From contig PDIP01000036.1 in the NCBI GenBank assembly GCA_002811645.1, positions 247,506-311,505 on the forward strand: a stretch of DNA of 64,000 nucleotides, written 5' to 3'. Below are positions 55,701 through 64,000 of the stretch, piece after piece. This stretch comes from Corallochytrium limacisporum. Taxonomy: Eukaryota; Opisthokonta. The translations under genes were made by a program, and so were the position numbers. Numbering within the stretch: position 1 is the first letter of the stretch; every line of letters starts with the position of its first letter. The notes beneath the pieces were generated by a model, which saw nothing but the letters and a program-made list of their open reading frames with translations, was not told the DNA's origin and ran no database searches.

Positions 55701-56151
55701 CGTCATATTGGTCTGTCCGCGCCAGTCTGACATCTAGAATACGATCTCCTACTCTGTACGCTTTGTGCTGTGTCACTGTCACTGTGCGTTCGCTCTTGAC
55801 GGGCAGAACCACGACCTCCGTTACACATTGACACAGGAGATACTCGGCACGTCCATCATCTCCATGAACTACAAAGCTGCGAATCTTATGGATACGCTCG
55901 AGGCCATGGATTTGTCGTTCAAGTACCTTGATGCCTGACTTTCCGTCAAAAATCCGAATAAAGGGTCCAATGCCGACGCAAAGAAGTGGACCGAGAGTGA
56001 ATCCCTGTCCTGGATCTGTTTCACTGCTGGATATCCAGTGTAAAGCAGTGATAGGCCCAATGAATGCACCATCGAGGGGTTCAACATCGAGATTGCCCCA
56101 CGTTGCAACGGGTCGTTTACTTCCTGGTCTCGGCATCTGCGAACCGATCAT
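52717..56151 (-). CDS. WDR6: WDR6 / Trm734-type WD40 protein
   Basis: 1144 aa from the ATG at 56151; the frame continues 10 codons upstream to a TTG. WDR6 partners the FTSJ1/Trm7 methyltransferase for 2'-O-methylation of the wobble base (position 34) of certain tRNAs. WD repeats run through most of the length, typical of three stacked propellers. The best repeats are GHEGAIFTLSFNPHQHSL ... SGSDDRTVRLWNL (about 232-264), the next with GHHGRVWNVSWHA ... STGEDGRAILWD, and near the C-terminus SGVNAIAVVE and SSMVTCIKWLP...RLNIWTVD. The block VAIGTVFKEIFLWSF just before the first repeat is family-specific. Human WDR6 is about 1121 aa. M16 is an alternative start. Other large WD40 proteins are possible but lack this N-terminal arrangement. 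It is tandem with the 92-aa ORF and N6AMT1, and divergent from the NuiA-like gene (512 nt). Confidence 0.85.
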   Translation of the reverse strand: MIGSQMPRPGSKRPVATWGNLDVEPLDGAFIGPITALHWISSSETDPGQGFTLGPLLCVGIGPFIRIFDGKSGIKVLERQIHGLERIHKIRSFVVHGDDGRAEYLLCQCVTEVVVLPVKSERTVTVTQHKAYRVGDRILDVRLARTDQYDGSIIMDTITAHNKVIRVPVHVSDDSICFGSSVTHEGQYCSILYAAAFQPDDQPTVAIGTVFKEIFLWSFEEGKYSTPVFLKGHEGAIFTLSFNPHQHSLLASGSDDRTVRLWNLQDITENETLVPYAVLRGHHGRVWNVSWHAATVVELLSTGEDGRAILWDASNSKEVTRVAERVGLAGNSIWTSTVIPTAECTNDTGGNDVLLGHDNGEIKVWQTASAVGIDESHPEIEVVIDDSKASVSRIQAFGGSSSFACVFYDDGRISVGSMAHGPDEFMAHAISSHSEFLRRCLVSKGTADGQCILCATFAGVILRIDQAANIEEFAGLNIANVSVMEPLSPSMLLICDSQGQHTLWTCDVNNPTSTVPGMIFQWETSVDEMITSAAFDAERNLVVTGMRNGFVRAFQISADTTGVVESTVTTASVHSKRGIASIYVTDSGHYLSCGMMDGAICLFAVKENTNADESTTWVIERIEIFKMTKVARNANLIACLLPLGNSSVHDRTNKQLGIRDDFVVIVGCFFNKSFNLYNLQDKKLMLSVPCGGHHRSWTSSYYQTESGTLRYWFGYIRDSKLNIAIAQNLDHTKSHWRLIERHFPPSHTRESRALCLRKLDDTTLCGISGGDAGYAMVHHWDASVNRNPRSRREPPMNVHILERHKGTITSLAVTGQDQQIWMYSAGAKEEIRSWEGQVLEGRHRRLRFLFRSGLPQHLVKSVGDSLGQNDEARYMAITTSPQNPLVFLAGSSNMHLFRVEIDAESRHHNVIWSYKAGRCILSMQWITRTEGSPEEIVLVGLTNGEVQRMDPATGTPRSKFRPHQSGVNAIAVVEHAKDSWLVASGGDDNAIALTEVYADDARKVDFFVEEAAHSSMVTCIKWLPRRKNKRDPLMFMSLSIDQRLNIWTVDETVLSFSLTASTIIHVADPQDMDFFSNVPIDVPVEKEAEGARKDTDDIAQDITVGVVGIGLCFLRLRTWAPTEPATLRRGRGSNVSITLAPAAS

Positions 56152-56663
56152 GGTCCCGTTGAAGCAGCCATATTTTCTCAATCTCTGCTGCTGATTTTCC
56201 GTCCTCTAGCCCATTGTAAAGTAATTTATCGAAACTTGAGTCGTTCAGGGTGTCGACATCCTGTTGCTTAATACCAGTACTCGTGTGTTAACGAAGTACG
56301 CCATGTGAGACCCGCAATTTACACGAGTCCCTCACTAGTGCTGCCTTCACTATCAAATTCCCCATTGTGATAAGCAGTCTCGTAGCATTCCATTTTAATC
56401 GTTCTAACCACGAAAACGTTTGAAACCTACGGGAGGTGCTCCTCTCTGTGGGTAAGAAAGAGAAAACTTCGGTACATTTAGGCCCGGGCCAGGGCATCGC
56501 CAGAGACAGGACGTCGGACATACCGGGTTTCGCGCTCGTTGGGGGTTTTCCCATCACCTGCATTTTACGCAATTCGGAGGTGAGGTGATCGTCCTTTACT
56601 CGTTCGGGTCCGACTGTGCCGCGCGGCCCACAGACATTGTAAGTTACCACCGAGACCGCGCCA
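56152..56663. other. Divergent promoter region, WDR6 / NuiA-like gene
   Basis: 512 nt between divergent ATGs. No homopolymer tract of nine or more C/G here, unlike the other divergent promoters in the window. Nothing else seen. Confidence 0.5.
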
Positions 56664-57479
56664 ATGATCGCCTCCAACGAGCCTTTCAAAGGTCTTGTAC
56701 GTAAATATTATTGTGCCCCATGTGTTGGTATTAGAGGCAACAAGGTCATGGGTCTCTCACAGAGAAATACTGATCCTGCTACGCTCCCAATCACAAGTGA
56801 TTCCCCAATGCTAAAGGTTTTGCAACGCTTCACCGGGCGGCAAGTACACACGGGTAGTGTCCGACAGATCCGCTTTCGTAGTTACAAGATGAGCGAGTCG
56901 GTGCCGCAGATCATTCAGGAGGCCCAGAAGCCGTCCTTTGTTACAGAGCATGCCGCCAAGGGCCAGAGTCTGTTTACGGGAGGGTTCAAAATGAAGGTGT
57001 ATGGAGTTGCCTTTCTTGGGGAAGGTGAGCCCGATACCGCTATTGAGGGAGTAGGTGAAGACTTGTCTGAGCTCAAAGAGCTAGCAGGACCAGCCAGTGA
57101 ACTGATTTGGCAGTCAGAGACGGACTATGAGCTTGTGCCCTTTTTTGCAACTAGGAAGAGCAGTGGGCCTTTGACTGCCGAAGACCTGGTGAACGAGGCA
57201 GGGCTGAACACCGCTGTCTGGAATAGCAATAGAGAAGAGGTGCTGCGAATGGGTGATCCAGGGTCGGTCGATGGATTTTTGGTAGATCGCTTGCGCAGAT
57301 GGAATGGCAGTGATGCGGATGGTGAAATAGAATGCATTCGTGATTTTGTCTTGTCTAAAAGCGACTGTATGGCAGTATGGTTAGGGAAGGGAATCTGCAA
57401 TCCGGCCTTGCTGATGTTTGCAGGCACTGGCAAAAGTGGTCATATCGTCGGCTTCCTTACTGGAGCTGTCGAAACCTGA
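56664..57479 (+). CDS. NuiA-type nuclease inhibitor domain protein
   Basis: 271 aa from the first in-frame ATG. The C-terminal ~135 residues (136-271) resemble cyanobacterial NuiA, which inhibits NucA, a DNA/RNA non-specific endonuclease related to mitochondrial endonuclease G. Shared pattern: SETDYELVPFF (151-161; family S-E-x-x-x-x-x-x-F), GPLTAEDLVNEAG (168-180), a helix IECIRDFVLSKS (222-233), then VWLGKG and the strand-rich end GHIVGFLTGAVET. The terminal VET is kept exactly; from memory the last residue of NuiA reaches the metal site of NucA. The N-terminal half has no recognised domain. In-frame ATGs at 56808 (M49) and 56889 (M76) are alternatives; M49 would give a basic, Ser/Arg-rich presequence (MLKVLQRFTGRQVHTGSVRQ), suggesting mitochondrial import. 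Target and localisation are inferred. It converges with NUDT8 (81 nt between stops). Confidence 0.65.
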   Translation: MIASNEPFKGLVRKYYCAPCVGIRGNKVMGLSQRNTDPATLPITSDSPMLKVLQRFTGRQVHTGSVRQIRFRSYKMSESVPQIIQEAQKPSFVTEHAAKGQSLFTGGFKMKVYGVAFLGEGEPDTAIEGVGEDLSELKELAGPASELIWQSETDYELVPFFATRKSSGPLTAEDLVNEAGLNTAVWNSNREEVLRMGDPGSVDGFLVDRLRRWNGSDADGEIECIRDFVLSKSDCMAVWLGKGICNPALLMFAGTGKSGHIVGFLTGAVET

Positions 57480-57560
57480 ACAGAGCGATATATTTCACTG
57501 TGTATACTACTAGTTTCTATATAAATGCATTTAAGAATTTGCCATGTACTCATTGGCGTG

Positions 57561-58289
57561 TCACCCTGTTGTCGATTTCGACGATGGTGAGAGTCCTCCG
57601 CTTTCCACGTGTTCAATCCATGGATTGATTATTCTTTTCAGAACCCGATCCATTAACCACGCAGTCAGGCCCCAGACGATCTCTGGCCCGCCCGTCCATC
57701 GAGGGACCTTTCCCGATATTCTGTAGGTGTTGTAGGTGACATTCTTGGGGTCCAGCAAATGACTAATGGGAAAAGTAAACGCTTGCTCAACTTCATCTGG
57801 GTTGAGTTTTAAGGATTTCATGTCCAGGTCACCAAGATAGCCAACCACAGGTGTCACTGATGCTGTCTTGGTAATTTCCCATGCATCATTATCTATTCCA
57901 AGGATTCTAATGTTCTTTGGATCCCACCCTAGTTCCTCCTCCATTTCCCTAAGTGCAGTGAACGTCAAGTCTTTGTCGGTGTCGTCCATCATGCCTCCTG
58001 GGAAACTAACCTCGCCGGAGTGCTTGTTCAACTTAGCAGACCGTAGTGTAAAGAGCACTGATGGAACACCATTGATCTTGCAGAAAGGTACCAGGACTGC
58101 AGCCTGACGTTCTAACGTGACCGACTCACGCTTCCGTTCACTAAAAACTTTCTCACAAAACTGGAGGTGGTCCTCGCTAAGCATGGTATCCATGGCCCGC
58201 TGCGTTAGACATCCATGTGCGTACCTGCGTACGAAGAAGGTCCCAGGAGTGATCCTGCCTACGTAGGGTCGAACCAACAGGGGTAACAT
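57561..58289 (-). CDS. NUDT8: Nudix CoA diphosphatase (NUDT8/PCD1-like)
   Basis: 242 aa from the ATG at 58289; the frame runs 8 codons further to a TTG. It hydrolyses CoA and acyl-CoA to phosphopantetheine species and 3',5'-ADP in mitochondria or peroxisomes. The first ~30 residues (MLPLLVRPYVGRITPGTFFV, then RR) look like a mitochondrial presequence. The CoA-specific motif and Nudix box are contiguous: TLRSAKLNKHSGEVSFPGG (81-99), then MMDDTDKDLTFTALREMEEELGW (to 122), with metal ligands E115, E118 and E119. In the Nudix consensus the first Glu is replaced by Asp, as is usual in this subfamily. The C-terminal part (PEIVWGLTAWLMDRVLKRI) is the family's closing helix. No peroxisomal SKL tail (it ends STTG), so NUDT8 rather than NUDT7. 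Confidence 0.92.
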   Translation of the reverse strand: MLPLLVRPYVGRITPGTFFVRRYAHGCLTQRAMDTMLSEDHLQFCEKVFSERKRESVTLERQAAVLVPFCKINGVPSVLFTLRSAKLNKHSGEVSFPGGMMDDTDKDLTFTALREMEEELGWDPKNIRILGIDNDAWEITKTASVTPVVGYLGDLDMKSLKLNPDEVEQAFTFPISHLLDPKNVTYNTYRISGKVPRWTGGPEIVWGLTAWLMDRVLKRIINPWIEHVESGGLSPSSKSTTG

Positions 58290-61200
58290 GCCTGTTGTCC
58301 GGTAAAGTAGCAACCATTGGTTCCTATGACGTGCCCACGGTCATGTTTCTAGTTAATCACACAGCCCAACCCAAAGAACAAATTTTTCCGTTTGAGAAGT
58401 TCAACATGTTTGAAGTACCTTGTCATTGTGTCATATAGGTTGCCACAAATGCACGAATCCTTGCAGCGTCTCTGACCTTGGGACGCCAACACGATATGTG
58501 CAGAATCCCTGCCACTTGTTTCTAAGCCAGTCAGTAGTACCGGCAGCCAGCATGACGACAACGCCCGCTCTTGGAGGGTGATTCTATTCAAATCTTCCAT
58601 ATCCCGTCGAAGGAGGGTGTCTGGACGACCCGGCCCGCCGATCACTTCGTTCCAATTAGGGGTTTTTTTGGTTTGGTTTTTGTTTGTTGGGGGGAAGGAG
58701 GAGAGGGGATGATGAGCTTGACCGAAGCTCACTGATCGCCTTACAGTTAAGGGAGCTTGCTGAAAGAGAGATGTGGGAGCGGTCCAAAGGGTGCTATGAA
58801 GAGATCTTTCACCGCCACCACCCAACCTCTCGTGATCGGCTTTAGGATGGCCGAAGGATGTCGATCGCCAACCCAAGCAACTAAGAGGAAAATCTTAAGC
58901 TTCAATTCGTGAGGTATCCATCGTCCTTCGTGGCCTCGACATTGTGAACAATTGTGCGCATCTCATACATGGTGGATACCAGGGATATAGGACAAGCATG
59001 ACGCTCTGTGATCCGGTTCGGGACCTCTGAGGATTCTCGAAGTGGACCTGAGGCGCAGGTGGGATCAGATATTGCACTCGAGAACCAAGAAAGCGGACTC
59101 CTTTGTATCACCCCTGCTCTCTAGTGAGCAAAAAGGATCCCCATCCACACCTGCTCGTTTTAGAGGTCCATTTCACACGCGACGGGTGTTGTTTGACAGA
59201 TGCAGCAAATGTACGCGCAACTGCCACAGTGGCTCCACAAGGGATAGTGTGCCCCCGTTCGTGCCGTTGACTTCGACGTACGCGCACCGCCCCCCGTTCC
59301 CCTGCACTTACCATGTGTCCCCAACAACTCCGGAGCTTGACTCCTATTCCACTCCGACCACCAGTGCTTGCAAGACAAGTTGGCCCTCATATCCTGAGAG
59401 CTGGCTGTCCCGCTGGTTTCTTCGTTTTACTCCTCTTTCTGGCAAAGCGAGTTCCCTATGGAGCCACAATGGGATTGTCGCAGCCCGGCGATCACGAAAC
59501 CGTTAGGAGCGCCAGACACGGACAGTCTATGTGTCACATAGGGCGCGCGACAACAAGCAGTGCCCTTAGGGCCGGCCTACTGGACCCGAGGTCTAGGACT
59601 ACTTCCATTGGCCGCTTCCACATTCTGTGGAAGGGTGACTAGGGGTGACAAGCTTTCCGTCCGCCTCTTCCACTACGGGTCGGTCAAGAGAACTGAGCGT
59701 TCCACGTCCAACTGCCCCCTTCTCACTCGTGCCCGGTTTCTCGTCGAACCCAAACAGACCGAAGGGAGAGTGAGAAGGAAAAAAACCTTCCACGTACGAC
59801 GTTGCCCGCCTCCACAAAGCCATTGAAAACGGACACCTAGGCTGTGGACGGTGCCATTTTTGGAGGAGGATAGATCGTAAACGGCTTCTGCAGTTTCTGT
59901 TTTGTTCGACAGTATCCAAACAATGGCGAATGTACGAGTAAAGGAGCCAAAGTCAGCGAAAGTAGTGAGGCCATAGCAAGGCACAATTAAGCCACGGATG
60001 AAGAAAAATCGACTTCGCCCCAAGAAATGGCTGGAGTTGCGAAAGGACCGACACAGGAAGTCCTCACTTCCAGTATAGAATATGGTATCGACGCATCCTT
60101 GGAGACGAGAAAATGAGCGAACGATCACAATGCACTTGCAAAACGGATGATTAGGCCAACTAACACATCAAAAAGCCGGAGACATCAGCAGGAACAAGGG
60201 GGGTGGGGTTGAACCTCGAAACCACACACTCATAGTCCAGAACACGCCCAGTGTCACGATAGTCACCATCAGTACTAAATGTACTGCTATCTTCACAACC
60301 TCTTTCGCCCAGCCCCAAAACCTCAGGCGAACGGTGTGATTTCTTGCTCTCCTCTGAGATATCCATCACGATTCTTGCATTGGTTGCTGAGAGGTTGCTA
60401 CTACTGGAGCAGTGGTAAAACTACTTGCCTGGATACCCAATCGATAGTACAGCTACCTTGTTCCGTACGAGTCATGTCAAGTTCACTGTTGCGATTTTCA
60501 TGTATTTAATATTGAATGTACGGTCATATTTCTCAATGTTTATGTGTGCATTCTCGATCCACATGGTGTCAATTGGGATCACCTTGTTGTCTGCGCTGTA
60601 CCGCGTGTGTCCTCCAAATGTCGATTCCTCCTGGCCACAACACCATCAGTAATTAATGTGCTAGACTTTTTGGCCCGTGTGTATATTCTCATGGCCTTGT
60701 GGTGAACTGTTCGTGCTTGGGTCCTGTCCCGTTCGCACACTCGTAAAGAGCACCCATTCTCCTATTTTTCTTCTTCATTCCGTGGTTACCAGTCGTGTTT
60801 CCGTATTTAAAGTATGAATTCTGTAGACAGCATCAGCAGATCGACAGTATATGTTTTTGCTTACTTCTGAAACAGCACTCGAAAGACTGATGGAGATTGA
60901 TTGTTATTGATGGCAGTTTACAACGACTATGAGTTGGTGCGGTGGTTTTGCGCAGGGTACGAGAGCAAAATTTTGCGTGGTGAAAAGGGAGTGAGAAACT
61001 GCGCAAGAGTTTCGGGACTATTTCACCACATGGTAAGGACCTCCTTTTCCTAAATGTGTACAATCACAGTACTGAATCAGTGGGTGGAAACTTCGTCAGG
61101 GCGCACGCGGCTCGCATACCTGCGTGTTGGGAAAATCATTCCATTCCTTAGAGTCTCTCCCTCTCCCCTCCCCACACTCCTCAGGCGGGACCCGGTGGGG

Positions 61201-62418
61201 CCCTGTCACCCACACAATTCTGCTCCAGGCATGGTTCTGTGCGCCAGATATAAGAATTGGAGATCCGCCATTGGTGGGGCGGCACCGGAGACCAACCTGA
61301 CCGAAACAAGAATGAAAAAAAAAAACGAATCAAAAGCAGGCAAACGGGCAGAAGAAATATAAGGACAAGGGCTTGGGGGAGGGGGGCGGGGGAACCGGAA
61401 GAACGGGGAATGAGAAAGCGTGAGCGGCGTTGGTCCACTTGTCCCCGCCGAGGGAAGGGCAGGACTTCTTTTGGGTGTATAAAAGTCGATAAGTTGAGGG
61501 TTATGGCCATGAATTGTACCGCAATGGCGCATATCTACGACCAAAACCAACAGATCGTCGCGGACGGTCGGGCGAGGGAAAAGCAGGACAGGGGGTAACG
61601 GAGTGGACGTGGGGATAACGAGTGATTGTGATGTGGTGTGGTGAGACCATACCAAATCAAGCACCTCCTTGCGAAAAAAGGGGTTGAGGCCATAGAAAAA
61701 ATGACTGGCCAGGTCCCCTATACGAGGGAGAGGAGGAGAGGGAAAGAGGGTCCGGCTGTTTATTTCCAGAGAACACCGGAGACGATAGGCGGGGGAGGAA
61801 GGAAGGGAGGAGGGGGAGAGGGGGAAGAAGAGGGACATTGAATTTGCATCTCCATGAAAAGCGCTGGTGAAATTTTCCATTGAAAGGGTATGCGCCTGTC
61901 GCTGGCTTTCTCCAACAGATTTCAGAGAAGATGAGGGGAAGGTCCCCATCCAATTAAAACGGGACGACCGGAATTTCCGAGATTTGGTGGAGCTGTCAAA
62001 TCTATCGTTGGGCACCCAGAGTCGGCTGGAGTGAGAGCAGAGAGTCACAAGTGCACGACGATCTAGTAAGGCCGCTCTGGATACCAAGTGCGCACAAAAT
62101 CAAAAAATACCGGTGCCCTCAACTGTTTACCTCGAGTTCGTCGCTGTGTTGTGTAATGCTTAGTATCACATAGTCTTTTGTTTCGTTTCCTTTTGCGACA
62201 CACACAGTGATTTGCTTAAGTGGTAGTTACGAGTTTCGTTGGCTACTTGAAACCTTTAATGGTATTCAGGTTGCTAATGGAAGATAACGATCCCAGGTAG
62301 AATACTAGACTATTGATAGCGAGGGGATCAAATCTTCCCCATCCGGTGAGTACGACGACGGTACATAATTATGAAGTAGAAAATGCAATAATCAACTAGG
62401 GCCAAAGGGAAGTCAGAT
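58290..62418. other. 4.1-kb stretch without a recognisable gene
   Basis: Frames are short or low complexity. The longest, 293 codons on the minus strand (62087-61206), begins with TTG and is Ser/Pro/Phe-rich because it reads a strongly purine-rich plus strand (61.1-61.85 kb). No RNA gene or mobile element was recognised. Confidence 0.6.
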
Positions 62419-64000
62419 ATGCCGCAAGTCTTGCGGAATACTTGGCGTTTAGTCCTTTTAGGACTTTTATTTGAGGCAGCCAACGGACAGATCGAATGTC
62501 AGAATGGGGACCGGTTATTTCACCAGTTGACTGCTGGTTCCCCAAACATAACGTTACAGCATACGCGGACAAGTACCGGAGAGTACTTTGACAACTTCAT
62601 ATGTTCCGCAATCGTTGAAAGTGATACAGATGCCCCGGTGTACGTCACATTTAGTTCCCTAGAATTGGAATGTATTTGGGACAAGTTGTTCATTTGGGAT
62701 GGCCCTAACCCTACACCAGATACTTTGCTAGGTGCCTACTCCGGAGCAAACGTCGCTCCAACAACGGTGACTGCTGACAGTGGTGCAGCTCTCGTATATT
62801 TCTACTCAGATCTCTTTGAAACATTTAGTGGATGGGAAATCAGTTTTTCATTGGAGGAACCTTCCGGGTTTGACTGTAGGGAGCAAACAACACAAATATG
62901 TAACGACCAAGGACTTTGTTCACCTGGTGATGGTACATGCACTTGTGATGCAGATATAGAGGGTGAGAATTGTAGTATTGATGCCGCAGGAGATCATTTT
63001 ACCATCGACATCAACGAATCCTTCTCAGAATTTACAGATTTTGCTCGTGCACGAGCAGTGACGGTCGATACCGACCTTGGTATACTGAGTTTCGGTGGAT
63101 ATAACCCAAGGGCTGAGGCTGACGGAACGCAATTTTCATATAAATATGACCCGGAGACTTCTGCTTGGGCCCCCGCAATTGTGACTGGACCGGAACTGTC
63201 ATATCGGTATGGACATGCTGCCATAAAACGAGATGGGCGTGTGATCATTCACGGTGGTACAACGGCCAGTACATTGACCTCAAATGGATTGGGAATTTAT
63301 TCAGATGTTGACCTGCCTACCATTGCTTCCGAGGTTGTGGATAACGAGAGCTACCCGAGCCTCACTGGACATTGTGCCTTTGTTGATCCCAGCGACGATT
63401 CCTTGTTACTACTATTTGGGTATGGTGATACTCTTGGATTTTTCCCCGGAGCAGTTCGCATTGACTTAACTGATCCTGAAGCCGCTGCGCAGTACATAGT
63501 TGGCGAGTTCAACGGTGACATACCAGCGCCACGCATGTTTATGAGTTGTGTACAGGATCCCACTACAGGCATCGTGTACATCCACGGCGGTCGCACACGG
63601 ACAACTGTCAGTAGTGAACTTTTCATGTACAATCCAGTCACAATGACTTTCAGTCTGTTGACTTCGGGCGCTCCGCAAACTTACTCGTCTTCTCTCACTC
63701 TCATTGGGAATCGTTTGCACATTATCGGTGGATCCGGTCCGACAACTCAGGTAGACGAATGCTACAGCAATGAATACGCTGTCTTTGACTTGAGTTGTCG
63801 GCAATTTGTTAGCAGCGCAGGAGAAACTCCGGGCTTGTCAGAGTTGCAAATTTTGCATCGAAAGGGCCATACTGCAGTGTTTAGGGAGACCGACCCGAAA
63901 GAGATTTTTATCGTTGGAGGTTACGCTGGACGTCCTCTGGAATCCGTCGTAAGACTAGAGATTAATGGATGCAATGGGTTCAGTACTCGGGATCGCTGTC
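62419..64000 (+). CDS. Attractin-like receptor, N-terminal part (cut by window end)
   Basis: An open frame from the ATG at 62419 to the window edge, 527 codons with no stop or intron. The product is extracellular: signal peptide about 1-23 (RLVLLGLLFEAANG); CUB domain about 27-147 (C27...C62, DNFICSAIV, LELECIWDKLFIWDGP, FYSDLFETFSGWEISF); EGF-like domain about 153-195 with six cysteines (CNDQGLCSPGDGTCTC); then kelch repeats from about 205 (ILSFGGYNP, VIIHGGTT, VYIHGGRT, LHIIGGSGP, EIFIVGGYAG). The sequence stops in CNGFSTRDRC, which looks like the start of a PSI-type Cys-rich domain. The order CUB-EGF-kelch-PSI is that of attractin and MEGF8, type I membrane proteins. The missing part would be expected to hold further EGF-laminin modules and a membrane segment. 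I cannot decide between ATRN and MEGF8 types. Confidence 0.88.
   Translation, partial: MPQVLRNTWRLVLLGLLFEAANGQIECQNGDRLFHQLTAGSPNITLQHTRTSTGEYFDNFICSAIVESDTDAPVYVTFSSLELECIWDKLFIWDGPNPTPDTLLGAYSGANVAPTTVTADSGAALVYFYSDLFETFSGWEISFSLEEPSGFDCREQTTQICNDQGLCSPGDGTCTCDADIEGENCSIDAAGDHFTIDINESFSEFTDFARARAVTVDTDLGILSFGGYNPRAEADGTQFSYKYDPETSAWAPAIVTGPELSYRYGHAAIKRDGRVIIHGGTTASTLTSNGLGIYSDVDLPTIASEVVDNESYPSLTGHCAFVDPSDDSLLLLFGYGDTLGFFPGAVRIDLTDPEAAAQYIVGEFNGDIPAPRMFMSCVQDPTTGIVYIHGGRTRTTVSSELFMYNPVTMTFSLLTSGAPQTYSSSLTLIGNRLHIIGGSGPTTQVDECYSNEYAVFDLSCRQFVSSAGETPGLSELQILHRKGHTAVFRETDPKEIFIVGGYAGRPLESVVRLEINGCNGFSTRDRC

Noticed and set aside
61206-62087. 293-codon minus-strand frame, Ser/Pro/Phe-rich
   Set aside because: It begins with TTG and reads the complement of a purine-rich tract; length is explained by base composition.

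Overview
This is a nuclear contig from a eukaryote with the standard genetic code. The gene content points to the opisthokont/holozoan lineage, most likely a unicellular relative of animals. Evidence includes a complete Src-type tyrosine kinase (SH4-SH3-SH2-kinase-tail), the N-terminal part of an attractin-like CUB-EGF-kelch receptor, a CaMKK-type kinase, ubinuclein, WDR6, DOLPP1 and a BAR-PH-ArfGAP-ankyrin protein. A bacterial-type class I fumarase and very few introns argue against an ordinary animal. I cannot tell ichthyosporean, corallochytrean and filasterean apart from sequence alone. Only three introns are visible (two in DOLPP1, one in the IF1 gene). All are 92-99 nt, start with GTAAGT and carry a CTAAC branch motif.

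Layout. 1-12.1 kb: no supportable gene. 12.1-13.4 kb: CaMKK-like kinase. 13.4-17.1 kb: non-coding, low-complexity DNA. 17.1-28.4 kb, gene-dense: PRIM2(-), MRPS10(-), class I fumarase(+), ArfGAP(-), ubinuclein(-). 28.4-33.4 kb: no gene seen. 33.4-36.6 kb: unrecognised 1055-aa protein(+). 37.3-40.4 kb: TRAP1(+) and V-ATPase c subunit(-), convergent. 40.4-42.7 kb: repeat-rich, with a 70-nt AC microsatellite. 42.7-48.3 kb: DOLPP1(+), IF1(-), RBX1(-), SPT4(+), SRC(-). 48.3-51.6 kb: low-complexity DNA with a 225-nt run of N. 51.6-58.3 kb: N6AMT1(-), a 92-aa ORF overlapping it by four bases(-), WDR6(-), a NuiA-type nuclease-inhibitor protein(+), NUDT8-like CoA diphosphatase(-). 58.3-62.4 kb: no gene seen. 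62.4 kb to the end: attractin-like receptor(+), cut by the window edge.

Functions. Seven proteins act in, or look targeted to, mitochondria: uS10m, fumarase, TRAP1, IF1, the CoA diphosphatase and, by inference, the NuiA-like protein are organellar; PRIM2 is nuclear, so the firm count is five plus one inferred. WDR6 and N6AMT1 both modify the translation machinery (tRNA 2'-O-methylation and release-factor methylation) and lie in tandem. The most unusual items are the NuiA-type protein, whose C-terminus keeps the terminal VET of the cyanobacterial inhibitor; the ATGA-overlapping ORF pair; the large orphan protein; and dG/dC homopolymer tracts, some able to fold into hairpins, upstream of several housekeeping genes.

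Several long reading frames begin upstream with GTG or TTG. I moved those starts to the first in-frame ATG (PRIM2, MRPS10, WDR6, NUDT8, the 92-aa ORF, IF1).
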